Assembly (NCBI GenBank): GCA_947568835.1
Contig: OX387604.1
Span: 19,683,076 to 19,747,075, forward strand
Direction: 5' to 3'
Length of the DNA: 64,000 bases
Origin: Protonemura montana
Lineage: Eukaryota > Arthropoda > Insecta > Plecoptera > Nemouridae
How positions within the stretch are numbered: the stretch's first letter is position 1; each line of letters begins with the position of its first letter. Below the pieces are notes generated by a model. It saw only the letters and a program-made list of their open reading frames with translations. It was not told where the DNA came from and did no database searches. Below are positions 12,801 through 22,080 of this stretch, piece after piece. The position numbers and the translations under genes were made by a program.

Positions 12801-14269
12801 CAATAGATACATGGAATACATAGATAAATGAAATATAGTACTTGAAAATATGTTATTAAGCCTTATTGTCAATGAAAATACTCGGTTACACTGGTTTGTA
12901 CCAAGTGGAAACGAATGCTTGGAACAATCCTACTCTGCACTACCTTGGTTCGGACTTCCTGGGACTGGGACTGATACAGGAATTGGTGTCTGTCGCAGCA
13001 GGGAGGGTAACCCAGTAATCACAGCCAAGAGACCGTAACATACCCCGTTCGCGAGAGCGTCACGTTGGTGCTAGCATAGCAGCATGGTGCATAGGCAATC
13101 TGTTAGGTGGGAGATTGACCTGGTTAGACGGGCCTAGGATCGGCGATCAAAGGTGCAACCCTATCGCGTCTTATCAGCTGAGAGACTTGGGCGGCGGGAA
13201 ACGAGGACCTTGAATTCAAACGGGCTGAGAAATAGTCGTCGCGAGAGCCTGGGTAGATCGTTTGTTAGTAACCCAGTGCTGACTGCTTGGTGACTGATGG
13301 GTGCCAATGTGATCAAGTCGAAGATGATTCACACGTTTGATATCTTCCTGGTACTCAGTGATTCATGATTTATTCATTCTTTGTGCCTATTCACATTGCT
13401 CCGATAATGTAACTAGTAAAACTCCCTTTTATTCGTGGTATGCTAATAAGCTCTCGTTATCCTGATCTCAGAGTCTTTTCCTTCTATAAACAGTTTCATC
13501 ACATGTGCACACATGGAGCTAATTAAGATGTATTTGTCAATGGTAATTATGAAGAAATAAAAAAATGTGATATTATTTTCAATACCCTTGCCATCATTGC
13601 ATTGTGTTTGCGTATTTATTCATGCACTAACTCTTGTTACCGCTCTTTCTTGCTAATATAGAAAAGCTAACTATTTTGCACTCTGTAAACTATAAAGCAT
13701 TTATTTGCTGTGTTTTCTATAAAAAGCATCCGATCACAACAAACTCTGATTGCAGTATTCAATAGCTGAGAATAATAAGAGACGCACACAAGTAACAAGA
13801 ATAACAATAGCAACGTTTTATAATGACGAGTTTCTTACCTAGAATGATGGTTTTTAGACTCATGTCTACTTGATTTATCCTTAGCACTAGTTTTAAGAAA
13901 AACTATTTTAGAAATTTTAGTTGTCCTTTACTTAGCATTCAAAACCCATTTCAAATAGTTTTTCTTCTTACCTAGAAGTTTCTTCAGTGACCAAGCCTTG
14001 ACTGTGTATGTGATATTTTGAAAACGTATCACGACTGGAGTTTTCTTGGAAACTCTACTTTTCCTTTCAAGTTTCTTGGCTTGCACGTTATTGTTGAGTC
14101 CATCAACTCGATCCACACGATCCACTCGATCCACTCGATCCAATTGATCCAATCGATCCATGTGATCTTCAACCCCGTGTCCGATCGTGGACGTCGAGGA
14201 CCCCAAGGAAGTGCAGCATCTTGATTCCAACATTGGTTTCTTCACCCGGGCCTCGCTCTTGGCCGTCAT
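844..14269 (-). CDS. ABCG-A: ABCG1/4-like half-transporter, 11 exons
   Basis: ATP-binding cassette half-transporter of subfamily G (nucleotide-binding domain first, six membrane helices after), expected to dimerise and export lipids or similar substrates. Exons read on the minus strand: 14269-13972, 11993-11876, 11163-10974, 8832-8687, 7857-7619, 6355-6266, 6079-5901, 5711-5543, 1787-1687, 1491-1336, 1185-844; they join in frame to 675 aa with GT-AG borders. Walker [10 protein letters not shown] (K128), Q-loop CYIQQDDRL, signature LSGGQ (~223), Walker [10 protein letters not shown]-loop GLDSSS and H-loop CTIHQPSA are all present. The start is the ATG at 14269; residues ~38-56 are a short acidic/basic repeat ([13 protein letters not shown]). 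Exon phases match ABCG-B throughout, and exons 2, 5, 8, 9 and 10 plus exon 4 have identical lengths. Introns contain SINEs, a LINE remnant, a MITE and minisatellites. Subfamily ABCG1/ABCG4-like is by motif resemblance; substrate unknown. Confidence 0.93.
1826..1885. repeat. Hexanucleotide CACTGT microsatellite
   Basis: About nine near-perfect copies of a 6-bp CACTGT unit (TGTCATTGTCACTGTCACTG and on), in intron 8 of ABCG-A close to exon 9. Confidence 0.85.
2480..2670 (+). repeat. Dispersed repeat family B, copy 1
   Basis: Blocks GATTTTCTGCC, TTGTTGTTCTGGAATCA, GCTAGATCGCATGCC, CCAGTCGTTGTAG and AAAGTTGGACTAAGAGACTT recur in the same order, reverse-complemented, at 41.9-42.1 kb. No coding frame recognised. 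Confidence 0.6.
3470..4275 (+). repeat. Cluster of tRNA-like pol III remnants
   Basis: Three short stretches look tRNA-derived: GTGGCACATTGGTTCAGTCG with GGATCGAATCC (3473-3540), TCGTGCGGTGTAAGGCATCG with AGTTCGAATCACG (3656-3730), and TTTCGTGGTCGAGCGGTTTA with TGTTCGATTCCCGC (4203-4275). None folds into a convincing full tRNA by eye. All lie in the long intron 8 of ABCG-A. Confidence 0.4.
4380..4800 (+). repeat. Diverged ~130-bp direct duplication
   Basis: CATGTTTCACCGAACATACG (~4574) and AATGTTTCACCGAACATGCG (~4721) head two diverged direct copies. Part of the unit (TCAAGTATATAGAAATGGGA at ~4651) is also found at ~3866 as TCAAGTATATGGGAATGGGA. Intronic, no coding sense. Confidence 0.55.
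4905..5290 (+). repeat. Three diverged ~105-130-bp tandem units with a poly-C run
   Basis: Each unit has a CTT/CTCCTGTAAAAAATT-like start, GGTAC, GCAAATAAAT and GGGCT-x-GGCTAAAAATT blocks. The first carries a 14-base C run at 4961-4974. In intron 8 of ABCG-A. Confidence 0.6.
5460..5545 (-). repeat. 15-bp tandem repeat beside ABCG-A exon 8 donor
   Basis: Four copies of a GACTTGCACCACGTG-like unit on the plus strand, directly downstream of the exon 8 donor in the direction of transcription. Confidence 0.7.
5750..5870. repeat. Degenerate ~10-bp tandem repeat (ACAGGACGAG)
   Basis: About eleven copies of a 10-11-bp ACAGGACGAG/ACAGGATGGT unit filling most of the short intron 7 of ABCG-A. Confidence 0.75.
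6095..6200. repeat. ~17-bp tandem repeat (GTGAATTTTCGTCT)
   Basis: About six copies of a GTGAATTTTTGTCT-type unit in intron 6 of ABCG-A, just upstream of the exon 7 acceptor. Confidence 0.7.
6872..7311 (+). mobile_element. 5S rRNA-derived SINE, copy 1 (full length)
   Basis: Head (6872-6970) resembles 5S rRNA: AACACCGGTTCTC, then GATCACCGAAGTTAAGCAAC, then a GGGTGACCATC-like block. The body includes GACCAGTTCTGTTCGGGA, a TTGCTTATCAA block and GGTTAGGTTAGGT, and the end is AATCAATCAA. Located in intron 5 of ABCG-A, antisense to the gene. Confidence 0.8.
7441..7466. repeat. (TTAAA)n microsatellite
   Basis: Five copies of ATTAA in intron 5 of ABCG-A. Confidence 0.7.
7809..8590 (-). repeat. Duplicated ABCG-A exon 5 acceptor, split by a LINE
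   Basis: The ~59-bp unit CATCTTCAGCAATG...CTACAACAAA starts at 7809 (inside exon 5), again at 7868, and a third time near 8562 with the intervening AGCTGTCC...CCACAACAAA at ~8545. The LINE fragment 7884-8525 sits within the second copy. Confidence 0.75.
7884..8525 (-). mobile_element. Old LINE fragment related to the element at 29-30 kb
   Basis: In intron 4 of ABCG-A. The stretch around 8370-8500 aligns with 29565-29720: both read, on the plus strand, CCCCAAA...CCGTATTGTAG and then a run leading to GCTGCTACTTT. On the minus strand this is a decayed LQYG-x-I-x-WG block. The low end is a T-rich run followed by (TTA)-like repeats, the tail of a minus-strand LINE. No open frame remains. It was inserted into one copy of a local duplication of the ABCG-A exon 5 acceptor. 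Confidence 0.7.
10208..10535. mobile_element. MITE with ~30-bp TIRs, copy 1
   Basis: Starts CCCCAATGCGAGCAGATGTC then TTCGCGGTCAGACTT; ends AGTCTGACCGCGTAAGGATC then TGCACCCCC, its imperfect reverse complement. About 330 bases, no coding capacity. In intron 3 of ABCG-A. Confidence 0.6.
11222..11650 (-). repeat. 23-bp minisatellite, ~18 copies, upstream of ABCG-A exon 3
   Basis: Near-identical 23-bp units; on the minus strand each contains TCTATTGCAGTCCAACTA, which includes an acceptor-like TTGCAG. The real exon 3 acceptor 60 bases further on also ends TTGCAG. Variation is mostly at one position (TGTAG/TGCAG/TACAG). A 23-bp unit cannot preserve frame. Confidence 0.93.
11700..11880 (-). repeat. 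Diverged tandem copies of the ABCG-A exon 2 donor region
   Basis: The plus-strand motif CACTTACACGT, complement of the exon 2 donor ACGT|GTAAGTG, recurs at 11707 (CACTTATACGT), 11753 (AACTTACACGT) and 11819 (CACTTAAACGT) besides the true site at 11869. Units are 46-66 bp. Only the 11753 copy keeps GTAAGT. Confidence 0.7.
12385..12780 (-). mobile_element. 5S rRNA-derived SINE, copy 2
   Basis: Minus-strand copy in intron 1 of ABCG-A, with the 5S-like head at 12690-12775 (GTTGCTTAACTTCGGTGATC on plus) and body down to ~12385. Shares the GACAGTACGACG, ATCCATGCTGTCGAGAGG and AGAACTGGTCA blocks with the other copies. Confidence 0.78.
12850..13340. other. GC-richer block of unknown origin in ABCG-A intron 1
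   Basis: Distinctly richer in G and C than the AT-rich intron around it, with many CG dinucleotides (TTCGCGAGAGCGTCACG, GTCGTCGCGAGAGCC). No open frame of note and no match to a family I know. A 5' untranslated region of a retroelement is possible. Confidence 0.35.
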
Positions 14270-15250
14270 GGTTCCAAATTCAAATCTAAGACAGAGAGAT
14301 TTTACTAGAAATCACATGATTTTATTTAAAAATCTGTGATGATTGCGCTTGTTCTTGTCAACCTGGCTGTCGAAGCAATGTGCTGAAACAAGCATGTGTG
14401 TAATCACTTGGCAGAGTCCCACGAGCGCACGTGGGACTGGTTGGATGGGACGGTACTGCCTACCTGGTACGGCCTAACACGGAACTTCAACACGCACTCT
14501 TGAATGTACCACACACTTAATTATTTGCGTTTACTTTTGCCGGGAAACTAGTTGTGATCGCTGTGATCGCTGTGATAGCTACCGAACGGGGCACGTGCTA
14601 TTGTAACGCATGCGTCACCAGCAACGAGCGAGTCCCAACTGTCGACCGGAACCGTTGGACCCACACTAGGTCACCAAAGTATCCGCTCATGCAGTTAACC
14701 GATCGTACGGTGATGGGAAGGGGCACCAAGGGCACCATGGAGCACCATGCTGCACTATCCTGGCTGGCTGCACTCTTAACAAACTCAATCAATAGAAACG
14801 TAAGAAAACACATAATTGACGGCAAAGTTGTTTTTTGCCAGTCGATTACTCGATTAGATAACACATTTTGAGTGACTCTTGTCTCAGGTTGATTTGTTAT
14901 TTGTTAGCATAAGACTGTCAATTCGCAGGGATCACAGATGTATTCATATCCCAGTAGGTTATTGTCACAAAAAGATGCCACTCAGAGCCGTTCTCATTAC
15001 CCATCATGTAGGAAGTATGAGTGGAACTATTTAGTATTTCAACTTGCCCCACTGTTCCGTTAGTATCAATATTCCATAAAAACTTGTTTGTATAGCTTCT
15101 TTGAATATGATTCACGATTGGGTAGTTGATCTTCTCACTTGCATTGTCTGCGGGCATCATATTATACTTCCATGAGTGTATTATTTGATGCCGCTTACAA
15201 TGGACACGGAAGGTTAGCCACCCCTGGATAAACACCATAAACTCATCACG
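14270..15250. other. 5' flank of ABCG-A
   Basis: Upstream of the first ABCG-A codon. Short direct repeats (GTGATCGCTGTGATCGCTGT at ~14553) and no other gene. No TATA box could be assigned with confidence, and an untranslated first exon may lie here. Confidence 0.35.
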
Positions 15251-15254
15251 TGAG

Positions 15255-15585
15255 AATGTCGACCCTCATGATGATTTTGAGTCAGGTATTGGGTGGGTGG
15301 TCATCACACACTTGGCTAGTTCTGTTCGGGAGAGAGTTTTTCATTCGCCTTGCTTATCAACCTCTCGACAGCATGGATTTGTAAAGGAATCTTGTTGTTC
15401 TTGGTGCTCTTCGATAGAAGGTACCAATTGCCAGCACCCGTTTTACCCTTTTCCCCTGTAGGCTAGATTATATTTAATATCATGCTCGTAATCATGCCTC
15501 TGCATTCACCGATGCCATAAAACTAGTGCCACTGGGTCAGTTAATAAAATAGTGCGTCGTTAAACACCACAAATCAATCAATAAT
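15255..15585 (+). mobile_element. 5S rRNA-derived SINE, copy 3 (head truncated)
   Basis: Begins inside the head (GGGTGGGTGGTCATCACACA), has the CTAGTTCTGTTCGGGAGAGA and GCTTATCAACCTCTCGACAG blocks, and ends ACACCACAAATCAATCAATA. Confidence 0.72.
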
Positions 15586-17724
15586 TAAGGGCAAGTATTT
15601 AATTTTGAAAATATTCGGAATTACAACGTCTCCTGATTAGATTGCTAAAGCTTTGCAAGGAAATACATCTCAATTATCCTTGAACCATTCTCCCTTGTGA
15701 AATGAATACAATTATATTCAAATAAGTTCTGTAGAAAATGCACATCTTTTCCCTGTTTTAAAGGAAATAATTCAATCTTAAGCAAGCGCCGTGTAATTCT
15801 TGATCGCGTTTATTTTTGTGTGCATATGTAATGGGCTTGCAGTCTAATTTTGGCCTACGCAACATGTAAATCAATCCAGGCGAAGCTCATGTGCTGGATA
15901 TAAAATTTAGATTTCAAACCTGAAAGGATGAGCGCTACCAACTGGCCTCGGTTACCCAGAGGCAGGCTCACGTCTTAGTTGAAGCATATCAATACTTTTT
16001 CAGGGATAGAAAGAAAAGTGGGGCGTTGAAATATTTGGTTTTATTTCAGGGCTGGTAGAAGTACCTCCTTTTCACGAATTGGGGGGGGGCTCCTCCCCTT
16101 TCACCAAAAGTCAAAATTTTGAATGAGACTCGCGGCTTTCAAAGATTTTCCGTCCCAGGTTTGTGGCTGAGTATCGCCCACGGTATTTCCGAGCGTTTCC
16201 AAGCATTTAATTAACGCATTTTTAACTGATAGCATAAAGATAGAATTAAGCCTCTCGTTTCTTAACCACTGAGTGCAGTCAAGGACTGTCTATTATTGGC
16301 GAGATTTGTGCGTTGCAAATTGCAAATAGGTATATTTAAGCAACATTTAAGTAATTATTAATTAGCTAATACACACAGGAATAGGAGCTGGTAATTAATG
16401 CCAATTAAGATTTTAATTATGTTTCTTAGAGTTCTAGTGTCAATTTATTAATCAAGCGCCTTAACAATGTACTGTCCAATTACGAAGAAGGAATAAACAA
16501 ACTATTGGGAAATCAAAGTCGGAAAATTGTATTTAGACAAAATAACGAAAATACGCACAAATGTAGAAAACCAACTTTACAAACAAATATGTGTTTAAAA
16601 TAAAAGGCAATGTAGGTATTCTGTGAGCTAAGAATTCTTTTCCAACTTTCGGAATAAACTTATACCTGAAGTATGTATCGAGAGTGTGCCTGCCTTTATA
16701 GGAAAAACTTCTATTATTATCATATCTTCTATATTATTTCTATATATTTATAGGGAAAACTTCTAAAAATGCCTGATAGTCTTCAATTATCTTCAATCTA
16801 ACTCTTATTGTCTTCAACGACAATTACCTCGGATATCTTTGGATTGATTAATCTTGACCGAAAATATAAGGCAGAGATGCTATTGATATACGGGGCAAGG
16901 TTACCTGTCGGAGTATTTTTATTGCGAATGACTCTCGAATTTAGTTCGCGAAATTGAAAAGCAAAAAGATATTGGTTTGAAGGACTTAATGGCATGTTAC
17001 TGATGTGAATCAAATGTGACTGCGTTATGATCACATCGGGGAGCTTAGCTGACCGTGCTCAGGAAGTGTTTATTCCGAGCATTATCATCGCCGGAAAGCG
17101 GTGATAATATTATAGATACACATATTATAATTTTCATGTCCAGTGTCCGGCACAACAATGCATTCAACTGGTAAGTAGGTTCTTTCTTGCTTCAATCAAA
17201 ATAGCACCGGCCATCAATAAAAACAATGCCTATTACAGTGCCACTAAATATTACGGTATATGATTAATTGATTCCATTACGCATTAGACATGTTTGCCGG
17301 TCTTTATCGGCAATTTTAGTGCATTGATATGGTTAATCAGCACTTGAAGATAAAATTAAGATTTGTTTCAATTGCTGGCTACCGGGTAAGAGAGTAATTG
17401 AGCGATGAAAATACTTGGTTGCTTTACATTGTAAGTTTTTGTCTAATGGTTGCTGACATTTTATTGGCAATGAATCGATTAACTTGAGCATTTGATAAGA
17501 ATTCCAAGTAAGCACGATCCAGTCCAAGCTTTGGGCAAAAACCACGCGATTTTCAAGAATGAAAATCTACAATCGAGATACCTACTGTAATTTTGATTAA
17601 ACCTGTTCTCATCAAACTTAGTAGGTAGACAGGACCTATAAATAGACGACACTGCTTGGCTTTGACTCAAGACAAGCGATCACGTTCATCTAGACATTTA
17701 GCAGCCCGACTTCTACCAAACATT
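15586..17724. other. Intergenic, AT-rich
   Basis: No coding region, recognised repeat or RNA gene seen. A 10-base G run lies near 16081. Confidence 0.5.
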
Positions 17725-17996
17725 GGGGATGCAGACCCTTACGCGATCACCTTTTTGGGGGTTCAAATGTATTCGAAAAATGCTGAAAAAAAAAACACAG
17801 TGCAATGAAGTTGTGGCTTTTTTTCCCTACAAAATTCACTCCGTCCACGTTTTTCAAAACATCAAAATGTGAAAAAGTAGCCTCAATAGACACATTCTTC
17901 CTTTATACTCACACAACATGTTTTTTTTTTGTCGAGATAAAATCACAGTTAAGGGCTTAACCTCTGACCGCGTGGACCTCTGCTCGCATAGGGGTT
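17725..17996. mobile_element. MITE with ~30-bp TIRs, copy 2
   Basis: Starts GGGGATGCAGACCCTTACGC and ends CTGACCGCGTGGACCTCTGC then TCGCATAGGGGTT. Ends match copy 1 at 10.2 kb with inverted overall orientation. A single similar end (GGGGATTCAGACCCTTAC) is also seen near 50008. Confidence 0.58.
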
Positions 17997-19394
17997 ATGC
18001 ATACACACAGGGGTTAAACACACAAATATTTCGAACATTTTAAGCTTTGCAGGTTCTAATTTTAATCCCTATAATGATCCCAGTGATAATGAAATCGAAA
18101 ACAATGATAAAAAGAGCATTTGCCATGTGTTAGTAATTCGTTGGATTAGAAGGTCGCGTAATCCAGTGATTTATGCACATAGCCTGCGTGATTTGAACTA
18201 TGTGACGGCGCCAGCTGGGTCTACCTGACTAGCGACATGGAGTACGCAAAATTGTTAGGCAAAACCTTGAGAAGCAGGCAAACCAGATTTGTTTTTCTGC
18301 CATCCCGCCACACGTGATTAAAGATCACACCACTAAACGCATGCTAATGCAATGCTATAAAAAGCACCGCCGCCTTCCAAGGGCTATCCGTGTTAACCAT
18401 CATCTCACCGTTCATGACCGATTTCTAGAAACGGACATTTTTTCTCCTTGTGGCAGTTTTCTTTTGACAAGAAAGCGCCTTCGAACGGCTTGAATTTCGT
18501 AAAATATGAATTTACTACATTTTCTTGTAACTTGCATTGGTAGAAGACTAATTGAAGAACTAGACTTGAAGCTACCGAATTGAGATGAGCGTATAGTGAC
18601 TCCCCCCCCCCCCCCCCCCTCTCCACACCCCACCCCACGCCCACCAAACCCAAACCACGGCTGGGTGAGTGCCCTTTGGGATTGTGACATTGCGTAGCTA
18701 TTGCGTAACAATGGAGTAGCCAGCATCACACGCATGAAGTGTCTGATCGAGTCCGATCAAACACAGGATTAAGTGACCTATTTCAATTCAGAGTGTCATT
18801 TCACTTTCATTTAATAGATACTTTACTTTCCCGACTTGCGAGCAACTCTGCTTTGATAAGAATAATCCTGATCTCACTCTGATCTCACGGTCCAGGTGAC
18901 ATCAGGTGTAAAGGTTAGGTTGGTTAGGAATTGGGCTCGGACTGCTTGCTGTCTCCCACGCATTTACTTAAAATAATCAATGTTGAAAAAGTTGGTTCTT
19001 GAGTCATTTGAATAGAGATAAGAGACCGTGGGAAAGTACAGGGCTTGCTTAAAAGTGATACAAATATTATGCATCTGCTGCGTTACCTCATATTTTTAAG
19101 ATAACAGCTAAAGATAGGTTATCTCATCAACCTGATGAATTATTTCAAATTTGATACCAACATTCGACAAGAACATGCAATTTTTCTGTTTGCTTCTCAA
19201 TTTCATTTCTCGTAAACTAAAAGATGACAATTGACCTTCACTTTCTAAAGAAAATGCCATGTTTAATGAGCGACCTGAGTTACAAAGCGTGATAATTAAT
19301 TCCTGGAAAATGGAGAGCTGATGTGCAAGTATGTAATGTTGGTTCATGAGTTCTGTAAACAACAAAAAGTGTAAATAACGGGTCCTGTGGCAAT
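17997..19394. other. Intergenic with a poly-C tract
   Basis: A run of ~17-19 C at 18602-18620 stands out. Otherwise no gene or repeat recognised. Confidence 0.5.
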
Positions 19395-19690
19395 GGTTCC
19401 ATAACGTTGGATGATGATGAGGATGATGATGAATCAAGCGTAAACTAGAAAGGAGAGTTGATAAGCAAGACGTTTGAAGTTGTTTAATCCCTTCAGCCCC
19501 TCTCAAAAACAGAACTGGTCATGTGTACGATGGTCACCCATCCAATACCTGACCCAGCACAATGTTGCTTAACTTTGGTGATCTCACGAGGAACGGTGTT
19601 TCCAACACACCAAACGGTTTGGTGGTGACCCATCCAATATCTGGCCCAATACAGTGTTGCTTAACTCCGGTGATCTTAACATGCTCCTCA
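19395..19690 (-). mobile_element. 5S rRNA-derived SINE, copy 4 with a doubled 5S head
   Basis: Minus strand. Two 5S-like heads lie in tandem: GTTGCTTAACTTTGGTGATC at ~19563 and GTTGCTTAACTCCGGTGATC at ~19657. The body continues to ~19395 with the GATAAGCAAGACG and AGAACTGGTCATG blocks. Confidence 0.75.
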
Positions 19691-19820
19691 CTCTTAACGT
19701 GCTCTTGATCTGTAAAGCGACTAATCTGCCTGAATTCTGACTTTTGTTTGAGCGCCTGGAGGCTAGGTACCCGGCAAGACACGCGTGACTGCGATAGCCA
19801 CTTCACATGCCAGGCGATTA

Positions 19821-20371
19821 GTCGAATCAATGAGTCGAATCAATAGTCGAATCAGTGAGTCGAATCAGTGAGTCGAAACATTGAGTCGAAAAATTGAGTC
19901 GAAACATTGAGTCAAAACATTGAGTCGAATCAATGAGTCGAAACATTGAGTCGAAACATTGAGTCGAAACATTGAGTCGAATCATTGAGTCGAAACATTG
20001 AGTCGAAACATTGAGTCGAATCATTGAGTCGAAACATTGAGTCGAAACATTGAGTCGAAACATTGAGTCGAATCATTGAGTCGAAACATTAAGTCGAAAC
20101 ATTGAGTCGAAACATTGAGTTGAATCAATGAGTCGAAACATTGAGTCGAAACATTGAGTCGAAACATTGAGTCGAATCATTGAGTCGAAACATTGAGTCG
20201 AAACATTGAGTCGAATCATTGAGTCGAAACATTGAGTCGAAACATTGAGTTAAATCAATGAGTCGAAATATTGAGTCGAAACATTGAGTCGAAACATTGA
20301 GTCGAATCATTGAGTCGAAACATTGAGTCGAAACATTGAGTCGAAACATTGAGTCGAATCATTGAGTCGAA
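19821..20371. repeat. 13-bp minisatellite, ~42 copies
   Basis: Unit GAGTCGAAACATT with an alternate GAGTCGAATCATT. The two variants alternate in semi-regular order, suggesting higher-order amplification. Confidence 0.95.
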
Positions 20372-20453
20372 TGGCTCATGGCTCATGGCTCATGGCTCAT
20401 GGCTCATGGCTCATGACTCATGACTCATGGCTCATGGCTCATGGCTCATGGCT
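20371..20453. repeat. 7-bp minisatellite (ATGGCTC)n, ~12 copies
   Basis: Follows directly on the 13-bp array without a gap. A few units read ATGACTC. Confidence 0.95.
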
Positions 20454-20690
20454 AAACTTTGTATGTATTTTAAAGGGACTTGGCATTTTAAACATTTTCT
20501 ATGTAGTATATGTCCTCAAAGAGCAGCGATTTCAAATTGCTATGCTTGAAAAATCCAACGAGTTACACCGGTCACAATTATGTAGACTGCGTGGGCCGCA
20601 GAGCGGACATTGCGAGATTCATTCGCTGCAACCGCGAGATCGCAAATAGCGTCAATGCAGCAGTCATTTCACTGCTCGAGTGTAGCTAAG

Positions 20691-21378
20691 AGCAAGTCAT
20701 AAGCAAGACAGGAGCAAGTCAGAAGCAAGACAGGAGCAAGTCAGAAGCAAGACAGGAGCAAGTCAGGAGCAAGTCAGGAGCAAGTCATGAGCAATTCAGA
20801 AGCAAGTCAGGAGCAAGTTATGAGCAAGACACTCCTGTCACGACAGGACCAAGTCATGAGCAAGTCAGAAGCAAGTCAGAAGCAAGACAGGGGCAAGTTA
20901 TGAGCAAGACAGGAGCACGACAGGAGCAAGTCATGAGCAAGTCAGAAGCAAGTCAGAAGCAAGACAGGAGCAAGTCAGAAGCAAGACAGGAGCAAGTCAG
21001 AAGCAAGACAGGAGCAAGTCAGGAGCAAGTCAGGAGCAAGTCATGAGCAAGTCAGGAGCAAGTCAGGAGCAAGTCAGGAGCAAGTCAGAAGCAAGTCATG
21101 AGCAAGACGGGGCAAGTTATGAGCAAGACAGGAGCAAGTCAGGAGCAAGTCATGAGCAAGACAGGAACAAGTCAGGAGTAAGTCAGAAGCAAGTCATGAG
21201 CAAGACAGGAGCAAGTCAGAAGCAAGTCATGAGCAAGACAGGAGCAAGTCATGAGCAAGTCAGGAGCAAGTCAGAAGCAAGTCATGAGCAAGTCATGAGC
21301 AAGTCATGAGCAAGACAGGAGCAAGTCAGGAGCAAGTCAGGAGCAAGACAGGAGCATGGTAGGAGCGAGGCAGGAGTA
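20691..21378. repeat. 11-bp minisatellite (AGGAGCAAGTC)n, ~60 copies
   Basis: Units vary at two positions (AGGAG/ATGAG/AGAAG and AAGTC/AAGAC). Longer blocks of the same variant order recur (e.g. around 20700 and 20955), a sign of segmental amplification within the array. Confidence 0.95.
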
Positions 21379-21825
21379 AAATGCAGTGAAAAAACAATGC
21401 ACACGGTTCTCTCAGCAACAGTACTCACCAAAACCCAGTCACATTCATTTGCTTAACGTTCCTCAAAATGTGTGTTTTATTAATCTTATGTGAGTGATCC
21501 TTGTGAAGAGTTGCTTTTAATCTGTTGAGTTGTTGCAGATGGTGTCAGGTGGTATCAGATGGTAACAGTATCTTGTCAACTGTCAACTCTCGCACTGCTA
21601 GGTTTTGTCCACCATTTGATCAGCTGACTGGCTTGTCTACAAGCTAATATCGGGACCAGGCGGGATTCTAGGGAACACATCTGATACGGCGGCGCCACTG
21701 AACAAGCGTTCAGTTATGGATTTAATTAAAGGGGATAGCTCCAACAAGACAGGAAACTCCCGCCTAGTAATTTGAATTTGAACCTGAACAAAGTTTCGAG
21801 CAATAGGTTATTGATACTTTCAAGG

Positions 21826-21958
21826 GTCGAATCAATGAGTCGAATCAATGAGTCGAAACATTGAGTCGAAACAATGAGTCGAAACATTGAGTCAAAATAT
21901 TGAGTCAAAACATTGAGTCGAAAAATTGAGTCGAATCATTGAGTCGAATCAATGAGTC
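21826..21958. repeat. Second 13-bp minisatellite array, ~10 copies
   Basis: Same GAGTCGAAACATT/GAGTCGAATCAAT unit as at 19.8-20.4 kb, 1.45 kb away, just downstream of the GT31 gene. Confidence 0.92.
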
Positions 21959-22068
21959 ATTAATCACTCTTCTGTACCTACCTGGCAACAAACAATTTCA
22001 AACTACCTGATACACTTAAATCATAACTATTTATTTCGTGTTTAATTACAGAAAAATAATCCCTGGCC

Positions 22069-22074
22069 TTTATT
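22069..22074 (-). promoter_or_regulatory. AATAAA polyadenylation signal of GT31 gene
   Basis: TTTATT on the plus strand (AATAAA on minus) begins 7 bases past the GT31 stop codon. That is very close, so a further downstream signal may be the one used. Confidence 0.4.
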
Positions 22075-22080
22075 TATGTT

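Noticed and set aside
14018-14224. Plus-strand frame opposite ABCG-A exon 1
   Set aside because: Shadow of the DRVD repeat in ABCG-A exon 1.
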